From contig NZ_JACEFJ010000018.1 of assembly GCF_015354735.1 (NCBI RefSeq), positions 1 through 64,000 of the forward strand: a DNA stretch of 64,000 nt, in the 5' to 3' direction. Positions 43,990 to 52,885 of the stretch are shown in pieces (the stretch's first letter is position 1; each line of letters starts with the position of its first letter). Under the pieces are notes generated by a model. It saw nothing but the letters and a program-made list of their open reading frames with translations. It searched no databases and was not told the origin of the DNA. Source of the stretch: Pararhodonellum marinum (lineage in GTDB: Bacteria; Bacteroidota; Bacteroidia; Cytophagales; Cyclobacteriaceae). A program made the translations under genes and the position numbers.

Positions 43990-45186
43990 TTAAAGAAATT
44001 TTGAAATACGCATTTGAAGCAAGTCATCTTGCCGGAAATTGTACAGGATTTCCTCATTGGATACATTATTCAGTGCTGAGATCAGTAGGTCCGCTTTCCA
44101 GTTACCTTTAAATCTCCTTGACCCTTCAAACCTGAAAAGCGTTGTGGTTCTATTTAGGTCGACAATTGAACCGAAAAGAAATGTAGTACCTCTGATATCA
44201 TTCAGGCTTATTCTACTGCCAATAAAAAGATCATTGTCAAGGCCTGAAAAAGTAAGCACTCCTCGACTATCGTATAGATACTCACTGACAATACCGATAT
44301 CCACACCTGAATTGGCAACATTACCCAAAGTATATTCAAAGCCAGTAGCGAGTGCAAAGAATTCTTGTCTTTCAGTTTTTCTGTTTATGGCTTCTAATTT
44401 AAGCATCAATGCCCCGACAGTATATTGGGCATCAAGACCTATTTGATGAACAATAGGATAAGATAAATCCAAACCTAACGATAGATCAAAACCGAGGTAC
44501 ATCGGTTCTCTCGCTACCCCATAGAAATAAGAAAGCCCTAAATCCAACTTATTGAAGGTATCATACCATCTGCTCGCTAATGAAGGATGCCATTCTTCCA
44601 AAGAAGTCGTGAATGGAATATCTTCTCTTTGGAGTACTTCCGGAAACCTATATCGCCCATTTTGCCCCGGAAATTGTCTTCTCCTTGCGATGGGCAGATA
44701 ATAAAATTCAAAGGATCCGATAAGGGAACTTAGGGTGAACTGTACCATAGGTTGTCCCAATTTCTCTGAACCGTCAAAGGCTTCTAATTGATCGGCTTGA
44801 TTAATTATATCCACTAAGTGTACAGATTCCGTTACTCCCCAAAAAATTTTCTTGGCACCAATAGAAACGGCCCATTTATCCCGGTTGTATCGATAATAAG
44901 CCTCTCTGATATCAAAATGGGATCTTTTGGTATCATTCAAACTGCCTCTCAGAAATGCTTCAAAAACGAATTGATGTTTTTTGGTTTTACTGATGGTGCT
45001 GAACTTTGGCTTGATAGCTCCGGAAGTGAAGTTGTTCAATTGGTGCGGAAAAGCCCCTTCATTTGGGAAGTATTGGTGTTCAACTTCAATTTCCAAAAGA
45101 AATTCCGATTCCCATTTGACCGAATCATTTTGAGAAAAGGCCGAAGTTGACCACAGCAGACCTATACAAAGAACAATTGATCTCAT
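43990..45186 (-). CDS. DUF1302-like outer-membrane protein
   Basis: 398 residues, signal peptide ending AFSQN. A long series of amphipathic strands follows: FDIREAYYRYNRDKWAVSIGAKKIFWGVTESVHLVD near 90-125 is close to the DUF1302 pattern, and the tail DDLLQMRISKFL ends in an aromatic strand residue. The start codon is two bases from the RND gene stop, so it is cotranslated with the pump and may form the outer-membrane arm or receive its lipid cargo. Confidence 0.8.
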   Translation of the reverse strand: MRSIVLCIGLLWSTSAFSQNDSVKWESEFLLEIEVEHQYFPNEGAFPHQLNNFTSGAIKPKFSTISKTKKHQFVFEAFLRGSLNDTKRSHFDIREAYYRYNRDKWAVSIGAKKIFWGVTESVHLVDIINQADQLEAFDGSEKLGQPMVQFTLSSLIGSFEFYYLPIARRRQFPGQNGRYRFPEVLQREDIPFTTSLEEWHPSLASRWYDTFNKLDLGLSYFYGVAREPMYLGFDLSLGLDLSYPIVHQIGLDAQYTVGALMLKLEAINRKTERQEFFALATGFEYTLGNVANSGVDIGIVSEYLYDSRGVLTFSGLDNDLFIGSRISLNDIRGTTFLFGSIVDLNRTTTLFRFEGSRRFKGNWKADLLISALNNVSNEEILYNFRQDDLLQMRISKFL

Positions 45187-45188
45187 GT

Positions 45189-48100
45189 TTAATTTTTGAG
45201 ACTTTCTTCGGTAAGATCCGAGGCACTCAAACCGGTTTTAAACCGATAATTGCTGAAAATCAAGTCAGTTTTTTTGCCATTTTGGATGTTGACCATACTC
45301 AACTTGTCCGCTTTCCAATATTTGTCAAGATAAAGCCTGTAGCCTTCAAAAACCAACGTCTTCAAGGGTGCGCCTTTCCTATCAAAGTATTCTACCTTTT
45401 CAATGCGGTAATTCTTCTCAAGATTATAGTAAGCTATTTTCTTGGAGTACCCACTTTTTAGATCCTTTGGATTCAGCTCGACCAATGCGACCTTACTTCC
45501 ATTGAGCATGTCTTCTTTAATAAATTTGAAATCGAATTTCTCTACTTCAAAAGAAGTGAGGTCCTCAAAAGCAAACTCACTTCCCATAAATGGCCCTGAT
45601 TTGTTGGAAGATGCCAGTCTTTTGACACGGGCTACCGCAGGCAAATAAATCCACTGATCATCATCCGTGGTTCTGTGGGTATAGGTCAATGTTTTTGTTC
45701 CGTTTACGTCTTTTGGGCTATTGAAACTGATCAATGATTTTTCACCATCCCCTTCTACTTCCAAGGTTTTGTTGGTGAGCAAATTGGTGGTGGTTTGACC
45801 GTTTCTGTTGGTCAGTTCCATTTTGGTTTCCACTTCATAACTTGTAAATCCCATATCGGCATTTTTGGCTTTCTGTGCTATTTCTAAGCCTTTGTTTTGT
45901 GCATTTGCGCTCAATGAACCAAACAAGATTGGGAACAGGACCAAGGTTTTAATGACGGTTTGTGTTTTCATAATTGTTCTTTTGTTCTTTTTAAAGTTTA
46001 TGTTTTCAATGCCTATCAGAAGGATTGGGAGTAGGGTCAAACAAACCACTACTGATGCGATGAGAATGAATATTGTGATTAATGCGAGTGAAGAATTGAT
46101 TAAAAAGGCTGATTGGGTAAGGACAAAAAAGCCAACACAAAGAATGACTGTGGTAGCAATAATGGCTGAACCGACTTTTTCAAAAGCGAAATTGATGGCT
46201 TCTTTTCCTGATAGCAACTTTTCTTGACGAGCCCTTAAATATTTTGAAATGAAATGAATGGTATTGTCCACAATAATGCCGAGGGTCATCCCAAATACTG
46301 CGGTCATTCCCAAATTCACATATCCCAATACAAAATACCAGATTCCAAAACCCAAAAGCGCTGGAACGACATTTGATACTATGCTCAATGTGCCGTATGT
46401 AAAGCTTTTAAAGGTGATGATCAGAATCAGTGTGATCAAAAGTGCAGAGATAATGGCTCCTTTGATCAAGCCATTTACTTGGCGTTCGCCTATGTGAGCG
46501 AACATCAAGGTCAGCGATGCTCCATCAGCAACCATGTGCTCAGGTCCATTTTTTTCAAGCCAACCCTTCAGCCGATCCGAAAAATCAATCATTTGCCGGG
46601 AAGGAATTTCCTTTAAAGTGACTGTAAATCTTGTTTCAGATTTGGCATTATTCACCTGATTGTTCAAGTCCAAGCCATAAGGAAGAGAAAGTTCGTAGAG
46701 CAATAAATATTGGGCAGCTTCTTCCTGACTTTCCGGAATGCGGTAGTAATCAGGATCATCATCATGCATGGCTTTATTGACCCGCTTTGCTACATCGGTA
46801 AAAGAATTCACATGGATTACCTCAGGTTGGGAAGCCACATAATTTGTAAATTCCTCTAATTTTTGCAGGTAGGATGGATCATTGATGCCTCCATCTCTCT
46901 CGGAAGGGATTGAAAATTCCAAATTGTAAATCCCGGTGAGATGGGCATTGATGTAATCCGTGTCTTTCCTAAAATCAATTGTTTCATTAAAGTATTTTAT
47001 GAACTCATCATTGAGCTGATTTTTTGTAGTGAAATACCCACCCAAAAGGGTCAAAATTATTGAACTGTACAGAACTGGATTTTTGTATTTAAATAAAAAA
47101 TCAACATACCGCGAAGAAGCAAAGCCCAGTTTGGAATCCTTGGTAGATTTTGATTGGACTTTTATGGGAAATACAGCCAGTAGAGCGGGAAGGGTGATGA
47201 GTGAAAAAAAGTACGCGAAAGCCATACCTATCGCTGAAATGTTTCCAAAGTCCGCATAGGGAGGGACATCTCCTGTGTTCAAAGAAAGAAAACCAATGAT
47301 TGTGGTCAGGGTAGTGATACTTACCGGAACAAAATTGATTCTAAGACTCTCTACAATCGCATCTTCTTTTTCCCAACCTTCCTTCAGTAATTTGAGAAAT
47401 GAAATCGTGATGTGGATACAATCGGCAATGGCTAAGGTACTGATGACGATAGGGGCATTGGAAGATGCCGAAGTAAGGTCAATGCCTAACAGCGCCGCAG
47501 TCCCCAAGGCTGATGCGATGGAAAAAATGATGACAACAAAAGAGCTGATCGTGCTTCCTATTGACCTTGTAGAAATAAAGATCATGATTAGAAAAATCAC
47601 AAAAACCAAAGGAACCAGCAGTTGACCATCCTTTTGGGCGGTTTCTGAAAAAGCATTTTCCAACATGATATTTCCTGACAAATACACCTCCATGTTTGGG
47701 TATTGTGCTAACCAAACGGAAGTCATATTTCTTACAAAATCTACTACTTCAGGCGTTGCATCACTGTCATTTGGCAGTTTACATGAAATATTGATACCTG
47801 TAACGGAACCGTCTTCGTTAATCAGACGATTCAAAAGCAATGGTTCCTTTAGGGCCACTTCCTTCAGTTGTATCAAGTCATCTTTGGACAAAATCCTTGT
47901 TTCTTCAACAAGATCTGTAACCAAAAGGTCATCGCCATCAGCCCTTGTGTATTGAAAATTGGTAATGGCATCTACCCGGAATGAAAATGGAGTTTGCCAG
48001 GCATTTTCTACCAATTGCTTGATTGCCTCAAGGGATTTTGTTGTAAACAATTCATTGTTCTTTTCTCTAATGGCTATTAAAATATTGTCATCATCCGAAT

Positions 48101-48320
48101 AGATTTGTTCTATTTTTTCATAAGCGACAAGTTGGGGGTTGTCTTCACTAAAAAATACCTTTGAATCTGCGTTAAACCGTAATTTCCCAAATCCAGTGGC
48201 TGCTATCCCGACTATCGTAAAGGAGATTAGAATAAACCACCATTTCCTCTGGACAAGTATTTTTCCAAACCCAATTGTCAATCGATCAATGTTGAACGAA
48301 ATGTTACTTTTAGCTTTCAT
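45189..48320 (-). CDS. RND/MMPL-family transporter fused to LolA-like periplasmic protein
   Basis: 1043 residues. Residues 1-783 are an RND/MMPL lipid-type exporter with two repeats of one plus five helices (helices about 27-45, 235-390, 415-435, 640-775), and large periplasmic loops. Residues 784-1043 (coding 45971-45189) are a LolA-like domain that still starts with its own signal peptide MKTQTVIKTLVLF...SANAQ. In relatives the two are usually separate neighbours, so this is a recent fusion or a lost stop. Translation could also begin at the internal ATG (45971). Controlled by the TetR operators upstream. Confidence 0.88.
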   Translation of the reverse strand: MKAKSNISFNIDRLTIGFGKILVQRKWWFILISFTIVGIAATGFGKLRFNADSKVFFSEDNPQLVAYEKIEQIYSDDDNILIAIREKNNELFTTKSLEAIKQLVENAWQTPFSFRVDAITNFQYTRADGDDLLVTDLVEETRILSKDDLIQLKEVALKEPLLLNRLINEDGSVTGINISCKLPNDSDATPEVVDFVRNMTSVWLAQYPNMEVYLSGNIMLENAFSETAQKDGQLLVPLVFVIFLIMIFISTRSIGSTISSFVVIIFSIASALGTAALLGIDLTSASSNAPIVISTLAIADCIHITISFLKLLKEGWEKEDAIVESLRINFVPVSITTLTTIIGFLSLNTGDVPPYADFGNISAIGMAFAYFFSLITLPALLAVFPIKVQSKSTKDSKLGFASSRYVDFLFKYKNPVLYSSIILTLLGGYFTTKNQLNDEFIKYFNETIDFRKDTDYINAHLTGIYNLEFSIPSERDGGINDPSYLQKLEEFTNYVASQPEVIHVNSFTDVAKRVNKAMHDDDPDYYRIPESQEEAAQYLLLYELSLPYGLDLNNQVNNAKSETRFTVTLKEIPSRQMIDFSDRLKGWLEKNGPEHMVADGASLTLMFAHIGERQVNGLIKGAIISALLITLILIITFKSFTYGTLSIVSNVVPALLGFGIWYFVLGYVNLGMTAVFGMTLGIIVDNTIHFISKYLRARQEKLLSGKEAINFAFEKVGSAIIATTVILCVGFFVLTQSAFLINSSLALITIFILIASVVVCLTLLPILLIGIENINFKKNKRTIMKTQTVIKTLVLFPILFGSLSANAQNKGLEIAQKAKNADMGFTSYEVETKMELTNRNGQTTTNLLTNKTLEVEGDGEKSLISFNSPKDVNGTKTLTYTHRTTDDDQWIYLPAVARVKRLASSNKSGPFMGSEFAFEDLTSFEVEKFDFKFIKEDMLNGSKVALVELNPKDLKSGYSKKIAYYNLEKNYRIEKVEYFDRKGAPLKTLVFEGYRLYLDKYWKADKLSMVNIQNGKKTDLIFSNYRFKTGLSASDLTEESLKN

Positions 48321-48346
48321 TTGTTTTTATAAATTAAGGTCATAAA

Positions 48347-48361
48347 ATGACTATTAGTCAT
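48347..48361. promoter_or_regulatory. TetR operator 1
   Basis: ATGAC-TATTA-GTCAT is a perfect 5-bp inverted repeat with a 5-base spacer, 27 bases upstream of the RND start. A second half pair GTCAT-AAA-ATGAC (48339-48351) overlaps it. The same motif recurs at 48456. Confidence 0.7.
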
Positions 48362-48455
48362 ATTTGATTCAAAAAAAAAGAGAAAGATAGCCAAGGTATT
48401 TTCTCAGTAATTTTATCTTACTCTCAGTTTTTGGTTGGTTAAAAGTCGTAAAATA

Positions 48456-48470
48456 ATGACTTTTAGTCAT
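48456..48470. promoter_or_regulatory. TetR operator 2
   Basis: ATGAC-TTTTA-GTCAT repeats operator 1 with a changed centre. Both sites lie in the gap between the TetR stop and the RND start, the promoter region of the export operon. Confidence 0.7.
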
Positions 48471-48526
48471 ATTATGAATAATAGTTCAATCAGAACAAAT
48501 GTAGAATTAAAAAGTTTGGGTTTTTG

Positions 48527-49153
48527 CTATTTATTTTTGACTCCTTGAAAAAATAATTCCAAAAATGAATCAAGTATCTGATTTTCAGTGATATTTAATT
48601 TGCTTTCAATGAGTGCCCCGCGAACTTTTAGCATCTGTAAAATCCCTACTGTTGTGCCCCAAAGTATCATGGTGAAATGTAAGGGATCAAGATTTTCATT
48701 TAATTCACCTTTTTCTTTGGCTTCAAAGGCGATCTTGGAAACAAGTTCAGTAATGGCATTGCTGGAGGCATACATTTCGTCCGTTTCTTCCAAAGTGTGA
48801 TTGGCTTCATAGAGGGAAACTAAATCATAATAAAGGGTATTTTTGCGATAAAATTTATAGTTGGCTATGATGATTTCCCTGAGTTTATCTATCGGATTTA
48901 AGTCCATTTTATCAATTTTGACAAACTCTTTAAGCAATAATTTTCTGGCTTTTACGGTAAGGTTCCCTAAAATTTCCTCTTTGCTTTTAAAGTAGAGATA
49001 GATGGTGCCTTTTGCCAAGGAAGTGTCCTCAGCAATTTGATCCACATTTAATCCGTGCAGACCATTTTTTTTCATGATATTTTCAGCAGCCTTCAGAATA
49101 TCATTCTTCCTATTTTCCTTTTCTCTTTCTTTTCTTTCCGAGGTTCTTTTCAT
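48527..49153 (-). CDS. TetR-family transcriptional regulator
   Basis: 208 residues: HTH at about 15-60 (ILKAAENIMKKNGLHGLNVDQIAEDTSLAKGTIYLYFKSKEEIL is classic TetR), then an all-helical ligand domain. It lies upstream of the RND operon on the same strand, with two identical palindromes in between. It is therefore predicted to repress the pump and sense its substrate. Confidence 0.95.
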   Translation of the reverse strand: MKRTSERKEREKENRKNDILKAAENIMKKNGLHGLNVDQIAEDTSLAKGTIYLYFKSKEEILGNLTVKARKLLLKEFVKIDKMDLNPIDKLREIIIANYKFYRKNTLYYDLVSLYEANHTLEETDEMYASSNAITELVSKIAFEAKEKGELNENLDPLHFTMILWGTTVGILQMLKVRGALIESKLNITENQILDSFLELFFQGVKNK

Positions 49154-49239
49154 AAAGGTTAATTTCTGCTATAAACAATGGTAAAGGTAAGGCTAAATTC
49201 CAGTTTTTGTAAAAAAGCTTCAAACAGCCCTCAGAGCAG

Positions 49240-50148
49240 TTAATTTAAATTTCTAAAAGCCAAAGGCGTCATCCCCACCTTGGATTTGAATAGGCGATTG
49301 AAATACTGGGGATACTCAAAACCCAGTCCATAGGCAATTTCATTGACTGAAGCATTGCTATTCAGGAGTCGGTATTTGGCCCTTTCGATGATTTCCAGGT
49401 GCAAATATTCCTTCACGGTCTTGCCCGTTTCCTTTTTAAGCAAATCACTCAAATAGCCGGAAGACAAATGGAGTTGGCCGGAAAAATAGTCCACCTGTGG
49501 CATACCCCTTTCAGCCAACAAATCAGAATCGAGGTAATCTTGTATCAGCTTTTCAAAGTGGGCAATCAAATCCAAGTGTTGTTTTTGGCGTGTGATAAAC
49601 TGCCTGCTATAAAAGCGCTTAGAATAATTCAACAGCTGCTCAATGGCTGTGCAGATTACTGCATGGCTGTGTTGGTCGAGTTTGCTTTGGTATTCCATTT
49701 GGATGCTTTGGATCAGGGTATCCAGCATTTTCTTTTCTTCATCCGAAACATGCAGTGCCTCGCTCACACTGTAGCTAAAAAACCCAAAGTTTTTGATTTT
49801 CTTGCTTAAGCCAAATGGGAGAATCAAATCGGGATGGAAAAACAAGACCCATCCCTGAAAATTCGTTTTTTCATCTGGCTCACCTATTGAAAAAGCCTGC
49901 CCAGGAGCCATGAACATCAAAGTTCCTTCTTCAAAATCATAATACTGCCTCCCATATTGCAAAGATGGAGGAGCAGGGGTTTTCAGACTCACCAGATAGA
50001 AATCATTAACCAAGCGGACGTTATAATATTCCGGCTTTATCGTACACTTTGAATAATCGATAACTGTGATCAACGGATGTGCGGGTTTCTCAAAACCCAA
50101 CATCTGATGCAATTGGCTCACGGAATGGATATTGACGATCTGATTCAT
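49240..50148 (-). CDS. AraC-family transcriptional regulator
   Basis: 302 residues: AraC_binding-like N-terminal cupin about 20-170 and two HTH repeats at about 205-300 (LSSGYLSDLLKKETGKTVKEYLHLEIIERAKYRLL; NEIAYGLGFEYPQYFNRLFKSKVGMTPLAFR). Its ATG overlaps the upstream small membrane gene by 4 bases, so it is the third gene of an SDR-membrane-AraC operon. Confidence 0.93.
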   Translation of the reverse strand: MNQIVNIHSVSQLHQMLGFEKPAHPLITVIDYSKCTIKPEYYNVRLVNDFYLVSLKTPAPPSLQYGRQYYDFEEGTLMFMAPGQAFSIGEPDEKTNFQGWVLFFHPDLILPFGLSKKIKNFGFFSYSVSEALHVSDEEKKMLDTLIQSIQMEYQSKLDQHSHAVICTAIEQLLNYSKRFYSRQFITRQKQHLDLIAHFEKLIQDYLDSDLLAERGMPQVDYFSGQLHLSSGYLSDLLKKETGKTVKEYLHLEIIERAKYRLLNSNASVNEIAYGLGFEYPQYFNRLFKSKVGMTPLAFRNLN

Positions 50149-50648
50149 GGTTGCAATAATTCAGTTGTGTATATTTTGGCACGTTGATGGGCAAAACCGT
50201 CCACTACCCAGCCAAAAGTGCCCCACAAGAGCAGCCCGATTGCAAAGCCGTGCCACCAATCACTTTTACTCAAAAAACCAAAGCCTATTCCGATTAGCAA
50301 CAAGACTGACCAGGTGATTTTCAGGGGCAACCACCAACTGTTGACTCCTCCAGCTCCCTCAAAGCACTCCGTTTCCATTAATTTAAATGATTGAGTGTCT
50401 TGGGCATATATCCTAGGCAATTCCGCCAGTCTTTTTTGGTTGTTCCATGCATTGAACCCTCCGGCAAAGATTCCAAGCAAACCTAAAAATAGTAGTGGAT
50501 ATAACATTCCACGTAACAAATCATTCGCGTGCATGTTTTTCCATACCAATGCGTTCATTATCATTAAAAACATTCCAAAACCTGCCAGCCACAATGCTTC
50601 ATTGCGCTCGCCTTTGTAGTACCAGATCAATGTTTCTGTAAGGTCCAT
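50145..50648 (-). CDS. Hypothetical four-helix membrane protein
   Basis: 167 residues. Hydrophobic helices at about 19-36, 46-65, 107-127 and 130-150; otherwise no known domain. Located between an SDR gene whose stop TAG directly touches this ATG and an AraC gene that overlaps it by 4 bases, so tightly coupled. It may be a membrane partner or sensor for the operon; the family is not recognised. Confidence 0.7.
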   Translation of the reverse strand: MDLTETLIWYYKGERNEALWLAGFGMFLMIMNALVWKNMHANDLLRGMLYPLLFLGLLGIFAGGFNAWNNQKRLAELPRIYAQDTQSFKLMETECFEGAGGVNSWWLPLKITWSVLLLIGIGFGFLSKSDWWHGFAIGLLLWGTFGWVVDGFAHQRAKIYTTELLQP

Positions 50649-51458
50649 CTAATTTATCAAATTTAAAGTTAACTTATCAAACATACGATCTGAAAGTAAT
50701 CTACGTAAAAGCAATATCATTTTTGCTCCTTTTCCAGTCGCATATCTGGTTTTTGGTTTGGTGGCTAAAGTCGCCTCCAAAATTGTTTTGGCCACTACAA
50801 TTGGTTGTGAACCTTGTGCATCTGCTCTTTCCAGCATGTTAAAATGTTTGTGGGCTAATGCTTTGTAGGCGGTATTTCCTGAGACTTTCAGTAATTTCTC
50901 TCGTGCTATGCTATTCCACTCGGTTAAAATGGCGCCAGGTTTGATGAGGACCACATCAATGTCAAACTGTTTCAATTCCAACCTCAAGCTATCGCTTAAT
51001 CCTTCCAGCGCATATTTTGTGGCATGATACCAGGCACCATGTGGTTCGCCTATGCTGCCTCCAATGGAGGAAATATTGATAATCCGACCGCTCTTTTGTT
51101 TTCGCATATGTGGCAGTACCAATTGTGTCAACCTGGCCAGGCCAAAAATATTTACTTCAAATTGATATTTTGCTTCTTCCATGGGCACATCTTCCAATGC
51201 GCCATAGGATCCATAACCGGCATTGTTTACCAAAACATCGATTCTCCCCTCATTTTGTAAAATTTCATTGATACCAGATACCATTGATTGCTCATCTGTG
51301 ACATCCATCTGTAATAATTTCACCCCTAGGACTTTTAAATCTTGCATTTTTTCCAACCTTCTCGATGCACCATACACGGTAAATCCTTTTTCAATCATCA
51401 ATTTGGCCGTCTCTTTTCCGATTCCCGATGAAGCACCGGTGATCAATACTGTTTTCAT
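50649..51458 (-). CDS. Classical SDR oxidoreductase
   Basis: 269 residues: cofactor motif VLITGASSGIGKETA, NNAGYGSYGALED, catalytic NISSIGGSIGEPHGAWYHATKYALEGL with Ser, Tyr and Lys in the YxxxK spacing (YHATK), and KPGAILTEW. NAD(P)-dependent dehydrogenase or reductase of unknown substrate, cytosolic. First gene of the SDR-membrane-AraC unit. Confidence 0.94.
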   Translation of the reverse strand: MKTVLITGASSGIGKETAKLMIEKGFTVYGASRRLEKMQDLKVLGVKLLQMDVTDEQSMVSGINEILQNEGRIDVLVNNAGYGSYGALEDVPMEEAKYQFEVNIFGLARLTQLVLPHMRKQKSGRIINISSIGGSIGEPHGAWYHATKYALEGLSDSLRLELKQFDIDVVLIKPGAILTEWNSIAREKLLKVSGNTAYKALAHKHFNMLERADAQGSQPIVVAKTILEATLATKPKTRYATGKGAKMILLLRRLLSDRMFDKLTLNLIN

Positions 51459-51563
51459 ATTTTCTGATTTTGAACTCTACAAAAGTCTCCATTTCAAAAA
51501 TCAAAGAAGTATACAAAATCGGGTAGGTAGTATAATTTTTGGGGAAAATGAAAAAGTTTATAA

Positions 51564-51901
51564 TTGAACCATATAAGGGATACAAGCAAATATAAGGTTG
51601 AGTTCTATGCCCTTAATTGTCTTATGTGGTTTTAAAAAAAAAGAAAAATGGGTTGAACCATTCAAGGGATATAAGCAAATATAAGGTTGATTTCTATGGC
51701 CTTAAATATCTTATATGGTTTTAAAATAAAACGAAAAATGGGTTGAACCATATAAGGAATATAAGAACATATAAGTTTGACTTTGATGGCCTTAAATTTC
51801 TTATATGGTTTAAAGAAAAAAGGAAAAATAGGTTGAACCATATAAGGGATATAAGCAAATATGTTGCCTTTTATGCCCTTAAATGTCTTATTTGGTTCCA
51901 A
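51564..51901. repeat. Tandem array of four palindromic 90-base units
   Basis: Left arms (TTGAACCATATAAGG or close) begin at 51564, 51653, 51743 and 51833, a period of 89-90 bases. Each unit has a right arm such as CTTATATGGTTTT about 50 bases later, so each is a hairpin. The unit stem is the same as that at 13.8 and 15.3-17.4 kb, but these units are shorter and hold no gene fragment. The array ends 12 bases from the stop of the MGMT-like gene. Confidence 0.9.
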
Positions 51902-51913
51902 AAAATAACGATC

Positions 51914-52324
51914 TCAGGTCATCTCTTTTTGAAGTTGCTCCTGTAGAAATTCCTTTCCAAAACTCAGCTTTTCAGCCAGGGAGCTATTCGGATCGATCAC
52001 CCGCCAAAAGGGTGTGATGGATTCAAGTGGGCTGCCTTGTTGCCATTTTTCGTAACTGGCCTCAGCCACGATCCGCAAAAAAATCCCGGTGGTCACAGGG
52101 CAGGTAAATTCTGCCCTATGCTCCAAAGCCAAGTCCTCTCTCATGGTTTTGAGAGGAATTCTCTTTCCAAAACCAATGGTTTTGACGTAGTCATCTATAA
52201 TTTGGGGAGTGGCGATCAACATCATGCATCCTGCTGGCATATCTGCAAAATCTTTGTCCAGTCGTTTTACCTGTGGGGCTTTGTCCTCCTCCAGTTTTTC
52301 TATCCAGTTTTTCTTTTTTGCCAT
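51914..52324 (-). CDS. MGMT/ATL-like DNA-binding family protein
   Basis: 136 residues. The pattern GKRIPLKTMREDLALEHRAEFTCPVTTGIFLRIVAEA followed by ITPFWRVID resembles a subgroup related to alkyltransferase-like proteins, where the PCHRV cysteine loop is replaced; here CPVTTG has a Cys-Pro. It may bind damaged DNA without methyltransferase activity. Separated by one base from the SRPBCC gene upstream, hence cotranscribed. Confidence 0.7.
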   Translation of the reverse strand: MAKKKNWIEKLEEDKAPQVKRLDKDFADMPAGCMMLIATPQIIDDYVKTIGFGKRIPLKTMREDLALEHRAEFTCPVTTGIFLRIVAEASYEKWQQGSPLESITPFWRVIDPNSSLAEKLSFGKEFLQEQLQKEMT

Positions 52325-52325
52325 A

Positions 52326-52829
52326 TCATTCGCCCAAGTGGGTTTTTAGGTTGGTCAGGTAAGTTTCCATGGTTTTATCCAGGTCTACAAAGATAAAGCT
52401 TAGTGTCCTAAAAAAAGGATTGTCGATGCGAATGACCTCTTTAAAGTTAACTAGCGTACTTTGATCAGGCCGTGGGTCAAAGGTTCCGATCCAATACCCA
52501 TTGAAAGACTTGGGATCGATGATCTCAATTTCAAATAACTTGTTTTCAATTTTCCGTTTGGTCCTAAAGGTAATAGGCCTTCCTTTTTGAGGTATTTCAG
52601 TCCAAGTCTTTCCATCAATTATTTTGATTGCTTTTACATCAGTTCGCCAAATAGTCTGATCCTCGTAATCCGTTACCACCTGAAAGACTTTTTCAATGGG
52701 CTGATGCAATACGGCTTCTTTTTCAAAGACCATTTCTTTTGGAAGGAACAAACCGATGATAAAAACAAGGGTTGCACCGGCTAAAATACCTACTAAGGGG
52801 ATGATCATTTTTTGCTTCATTTTATTCAA
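52326..52829 (-). CDS. Membrane-anchored SRPBCC-family protein
   Basis: 167 residues: an N-terminal helix about 8-30 (IIPLVGILAGATLVFIIGLFL) then an SRPBCC domain (KEAVLHQPIEKVFQVVTDYEDQTIWR; LVNFKEVIRIDNPFF). The single helix suggests periplasmic or membrane-surface location. One base separates it from the MGMT-like gene. Confidence 0.75.
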   Translation of the reverse strand: MNKMKQKMIIPLVGILAGATLVFIIGLFLPKEMVFEKEAVLHQPIEKVFQVVTDYEDQTIWRTDVKAIKIIDGKTWTEIPQKGRPITFRTKRKIENKLFEIEIIDPKSFNGYWIGTFDPRPDQSTLVNFKEVIRIDNPFFRTLSFIFVDLDKTMETYLTNLKTHLGE

Positions 52830-52885
52830 TTCTTATGTTGAAGCAAAGATCCAAACCATTTCTGAATCTTGTTTGACCTTTCTTG

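Noticed and set aside
51564-51901. Regular 90-base repeat resembling a CRISPR array
   Set aside because: The spacers between arms are similar to each other, the units are internally palindromic over the whole length, and no cas gene is nearby.
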